Below, in pieces: positions 61,042-64,000 of a stretch of DNA of 64,000 bases (the first letter of the stretch is position 1; each line of letters begins with the position of its first letter). A program made the position numbers and the translations under genes. The stretch is from Asterionellopsis glacialis (Eukaryota; Bacillariophyta; Plagiogrammaphyceae; Rhaphoneidales; Asterionellopsidaceae): the NCBI GenBank assembly GCA_014885115.2, contig WKLE02000105.1:1-64000 (forward strand), in the 5' to 3' direction. The notes under the pieces are model-generated. The model did no database searches and had not been told where the DNA came from. It was given only the letters and a program-made list of their open reading frames with translations.

Positions 61042-63309
61042 ATGGCCAAGTACAAACGTAATTACTCTAGTCGTTCCAAGGAAAAGGAAAGTGATCTCTT
61101 GGGAAAGGAGATAAAGGAACTAGAAGAACGAATTGCTACAGAAGCACCCGACCGAGGATATGCCCCTCCATTACATCAACAGGTTGCTTTCCGGGCACTC
61201 CCCCTGTCGGATTTTACTCTCCGTGGTTTGGAAGGAGGAAAGAAGACACAGTTCACGACAATGACTTCCATTCAAAATGCATGCATACCTCATGCACTAG
61301 CTGGACGTGACGTGTTGGGTGCTGCACGGACGGGAAGTGGAAAGACTCTTTCATTCTTGATTCCAATTTTGGAGAAACTGTTCCGTGCCAGGTATAGTGC
61401 AACCGACGGTCCTGGTGCTATAGTTTTGAGCCCCACACGTGAACTGGCTGTACAAATTTTTGAGGTACTTCGACAAGTTGGTGCATACCATACCTTATCA
61501 GCAGGATTATTGGTCGGTGGCAAGAAGGAATTTCACCTTGAACAACGTCATGTCGGAAGAACCAATATTCTAATTGCAACTCCTGGACGTCTCCTGCAGC
61601 ATTTGGAACAAACACCTGATTTTGATACAGGTGCTGTCATTATGTTAGTTTTAGATGAAGCTGATCGTATTTTAGATATGGGATTCCGTGACCAAATGGT
61701 CCGGATTTTAGACTATCTACCATCAGGCCGTAACAATGGAGGTGATCGTCAGACATTATTATTCTCAGCCACGCAAACCCGAAAAGTTTCTGATTTGGCA
61801 GCTCTCAGTCTTCACAAACCTGAATACTTGGGAGTTCACGACAAGGAAAAGTCTTCTACTCCTGAGTCGCTTCAACAAAGTATCGTTTCAGTCCCACTTG
61901 AGCACAAGCTGAATATGGTGTACTCTTTCATCAAGTCGCATCTCAAAAGCAAAACTATTTTGTTCTTGGCATCCTGCTCTCAAGTTCGATTTGTATGGGA
62001 GTTATTTTGTTCTTTACAACCAGGTATTCCTGTAATGGCATTGCATGGGAAGCTTGTGCAAGAAAGGCGAACAAAGATTTATTTTGATTTTCTGCAACGA
62101 CCCAATGCGGTTTTGTTTGCCACAGATGTAGCTGCAAGAGGATTAGACTTTCCTAATGTCGATTGGGTGGTACAAGTAGATGCACCGGAAGATAAGGATA
62201 TGTACATTCATAGAGTTGGACGAACGGCACGATACAATAAAGGTGGTAAGAGCTTACTTTGCGTTACACCGGGGGAAGAACCTACCATGACACAATTGTT
62301 GCAGGATTCCAAAGTACCGTACAAAAAGCTAATGATCAATCCTACCAAGACAGTTTTAGTTACACAACGTGCAGCATCATTGGTGGCATCCAAACCCGAT
62401 TTAAATGAATTGGCAAAGAAAGCTTTCAAAAGTTATGTCAGAAGTATTCATCTTATGCCGAACAAGGAGATGTTCAAGGTATCCAATCTTGACCTTGATG
62501 GCTTTGCCTCGTCCTTGGGTCTTGCATCCACGCCGAATCTCAGATTTTTATCCAAGGTGAAGGACAGGGAACAATTACGAGGTAAAAAGAATGTGAATCA
62601 TAAGCTGGATAAGCTAAAACAACAAATTAAAGCTGAAAAACTGGCAAAGAAACTCGAAAAGATGGGCGCTCCTGAAAAGAAGAAGCGTGAACGTGAAAGC
62701 AAGAAGCAAGAGGAAGATGATCTGCTGGTGGTGAAGGCGAGACATAGTGTTGATGAAGTCAGTAATAATGAGGCTCTTCCTGATCCACACTTACATGAAG
62801 TAGCTGCATCTCGGCATCCTAAGAAAATACGGGTCGATGGTTCCATGGGACAAAACAAACGTATTGTATTCAATGACGATGGTGATGAAGAAGATGTTGG
62901 CGATATGTTCCGCCAAGATTCAGGTGATCTTGCAGCAGAATTACAAAAGAACAAAGAGCAGATCCAATCAGCAAATGAAGATTATATGGAAAAGGTTAGA
63001 GAAAGACTCAAATCGAATCTTGATCAAGATCGTGCAGAGGAGAAGGAACGCATTCGAGAAAAACACCGCAAACGCCGCATGAAGGAGAAGCCTGAAAAGA
63101 GTGAAAACAACATGGAAGAGGAAATGCCAGTGACGCTAGGTGGCTTCGACTCATCAGAAGAAAGAAGCGATGATGAGGCTAGTGATGGTGAAAGCAGATC
63201 GTCATACGAAGAGAACAGCAGCGATGACGATAGAGACAGCCGTGATGGTGAAGTTGACCTGAAGGCTCAAGAAGACATGGCACTTGCGATGATACAAAAT
63301 AATTTGTAG
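61042..63309 (+). CDS. DDX10: DEAD-box RNA helicase DDX10/Dbp4
   Basis: 755 residues from ATG 61042. All helicase motifs are present in order: Q motif (FTTMTSIQ), I AARTGSGKT, Ia PTRELAVQ, Ib TPGR, II VLDEADRILDMGF, III SAT, IV-like FLASCSQVRF, V TDVAARGLDF and VI HRVGRTAR. After the core, the segment AFKSYVRSIHLMPNKEMF and LGLASTPNLRFL is the C-terminal extension (DUF4217) typical of Dbp4/DDX10, followed by Lys/Glu-rich coiled coil and an acidic Ser/Asp tail. The family works in the nucleolus in early small-subunit rRNA processing and release of U14 snoRNA. Length is close to yeast Dbp4 (770). Confidence 0.93.
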   Translation: MAKYKRNYSSRSKEKESDLLGKEIKELEERIATEAPDRGYAPPLHQQVAFRALPLSDFTLRGLEGGKKTQFTTMTSIQNACIPHALAGRDVLGAARTGSGKTLSFLIPILEKLFRARYSATDGPGAIVLSPTRELAVQIFEVLRQVGAYHTLSAGLLVGGKKEFHLEQRHVGRTNILIATPGRLLQHLEQTPDFDTGAVIMLVLDEADRILDMGFRDQMVRILDYLPSGRNNGGDRQTLLFSATQTRKVSDLAALSLHKPEYLGVHDKEKSSTPESLQQSIVSVPLEHKLNMVYSFIKSHLKSKTILFLASCSQVRFVWELFCSLQPGIPVMALHGKLVQERRTKIYFDFLQRPNAVLFATDVAARGLDFPNVDWVVQVDAPEDKDMYIHRVGRTARYNKGGKSLLCVTPGEEPTMTQLLQDSKVPYKKLMINPTKTVLVTQRAASLVASKPDLNELAKKAFKSYVRSIHLMPNKEMFKVSNLDLDGFASSLGLASTPNLRFLSKVKDREQLRGKKNVNHKLDKLKQQIKAEKLAKKLEKMGAPEKKKRERESKKQEEDDLLVVKARHSVDEVSNNEALPDPHLHEVAASRHPKKIRVDGSMGQNKRIVFNDDGDEEDVGDMFRQDSGDLAAELQKNKEQIQSANEDYMEKVRERLKSNLDQDRAEEKERIREKHRKRRMKEKPEKSENNMEEEMPVTLGGFDSSEERSDDEASDGESRSSYEENSSDDDRDSRDGEVDLKAQEDMALAMIQNNL

Positions 63310-63644
63310 GTTGCAGCTTCTTTTAGATTACCGTTCATTACTACTTCTACTTTTTCGCTTATTGCGATTGGATGATTTGACGATACTTTGATCGACTTTC
63401 TTTCTCATGTTCTTTTCTCGGGGGGTGTTTGGCTATACGCTCTAGTTTTTAACCAAGCTTTCGTATTCGTTCCATGTGGTCAGGTACTCGGACAAAATCA
63501 CTAGGACCACGATGAACTTGGATGATCCATGCCATTAAAGCACCAACGTTCACCGGAAATATGGATTTGCAGGGTATGATCCAAAATCCACTTCATCATG
63601 ATACTTAACACAGCAGAGCCTCATCTTGACAGATTCTTCCTCTG
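63310..63644. other. Convergent 3' spacer
   Basis: Between the DDX10 stop and the dehydrogenase stop. It holds the second copy of the 41-bp repeat at 63590-63630. No gene is seen. Confidence 0.5.
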
Positions 63645-64000
63645 CTACTTATTTGGCATTTTGTTGATGTCACTGTGCAACAGTTCTGTCTTATCCTTAC
63701 TCATAGCATAAAACTGACCACTCGTATCACCACTTCCGGCATTACTGTCAAATAAAAGACGCATGGTTGCCTCAACGCCTTGATGTGGCGTCTGTGCTCC
63801 AGTCTCGGATATCTCCTTGCCTTTATATCTATCCATCTTGAGGATGAGATCGGTGTATACCAAGCCGGGATCTACCGAAGTTATGCGTAATTTAGGAAAA
63901 GATCGAGCCAAGGAACGCATGTAGGCATCCGCAAACATTTTTGAAAGACCATACATGTGAAAATCAGGCGCGGCCTCTGCAAATGGTCCACCTGGGAATC
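63645..64000 (-). CDS. Short-chain dehydrogenase/reductase, 3' part only
   Basis: Partial: the frame is open to the right edge at 64000 (upstream residues include FPGGPFAEAAPDF), so the N-terminal NAD(P)-binding Rossmann half lies outside the window. The visible part starts with the catalytic YGLSK (Tyr-x-x-x-Lys) and continues MFADAYMRSLARSFPKL, then ITSVDPGLVYTDL, the SDR PG motif after the active site, then a variable substrate loop and C-terminus. Classical SDR by motif; substrate unknown. Confidence 0.82.
   Translation of the reverse strand, partial: FPGGPFAEAAPDFHMYGLSKMFADAYMRSLARSFPKLRITSVDPGLVYTDLILKMDRYKGKEISETGAQTPHQGVEATMRLLFDSNAGSGDTSGQFYAMSKDKTELLHSDINKMPNK

Overview
The window is nuclear DNA of a eukaryotic alga, most likely a diatom or a close stramenopile. 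Supporting signs are a eukaryotic 5S rRNA and an initiator tRNA-Met, compact genes with few short GT-AG introns, an NRT2 nitrate transporter, a mevalonate-pathway HMG-CoA reductase, an SQD2-like glycosyltransferase, FG-GAP and HYR-repeat secreted proteins with Gly/Ser/Lys tails, and AT-rich spacers. The species cannot be named from sequence alone. There are four assembly gaps (13708-13736, 25860-25890, 37257-37283, 60890-60994).

Layout. 1-13 kb: a secreted HYR-repeat protein with a GSK-rich tail (-), a Popeye-like membrane cyclic-nucleotide-binding protein (+), a PA/RING ubiquitin ligase candidate (-), a secretory-pathway prolyl 4-hydroxylase with an N-terminal VHL-beta-like region (+), a 5S rRNA gene inside a degenerate duplication, and a GH18 chitinase-like protein (-). 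15-29 kb is the densest part: a novel four-repeat acidic protein (+), a cytochrome P450 joined in frame to an SQD2-like glycosyltransferase (-), sphingosine-1-phosphate lyase (+), a DUF962/Mpo1-like membrane protein (-), a two-exon NRT2 nitrate transporter (+) and a two-exon HMG-CoA reductase (-). Two neighbours here, S1P lyase and the Mpo1-like protein, could act in one sphingoid-base breakdown route.

30.3-36.1 kb is a block almost free of CpG. It holds a TA-flanked MITE-like element and, at its right edge, a decayed Golgi-type sulfotransferase gene. This fits old cytosine-methylated repeat DNA. 39.6-44.3 kb holds a second, much longer HYR paralogue. 45.9-48.5 kb holds a truncated Ty3/gypsy integrase and an unknown Cys-pair ORF fragment.

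48.7-64 kb: initiator tRNA-Met, an isochorismatase-family hydrolase (+), a two-exon mitochondrial enoyl-CoA hydratase (-), an Nsp1/Nup62 nucleoporin (+), a Q/T-rich nuclear-type protein (-), a broken FG-GAP protein gene (+), a sulfite-oxidase-fold molybdenum protein (-), a DDX10/Dbp4 DEAD-box helicase (+), and the 3' part of a short-chain dehydrogenase (-) running off the right edge.

The strongest hunt results are: the two-member secreted HYR family with a shared C-terminal module and RNGKRxLRG end motif; the four-repeat FDPxNRxAPYPGS protein; the P450-glycosyltransferase fusion; the VHL-like plus P4H architecture; the S1P lyase/Mpo1-like pair; the CpG desert; and a 9-bp motif, TACCWGGTA, found at least 18 times, always between genes. 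All homology statements come from reading motifs by eye. No database search was run.
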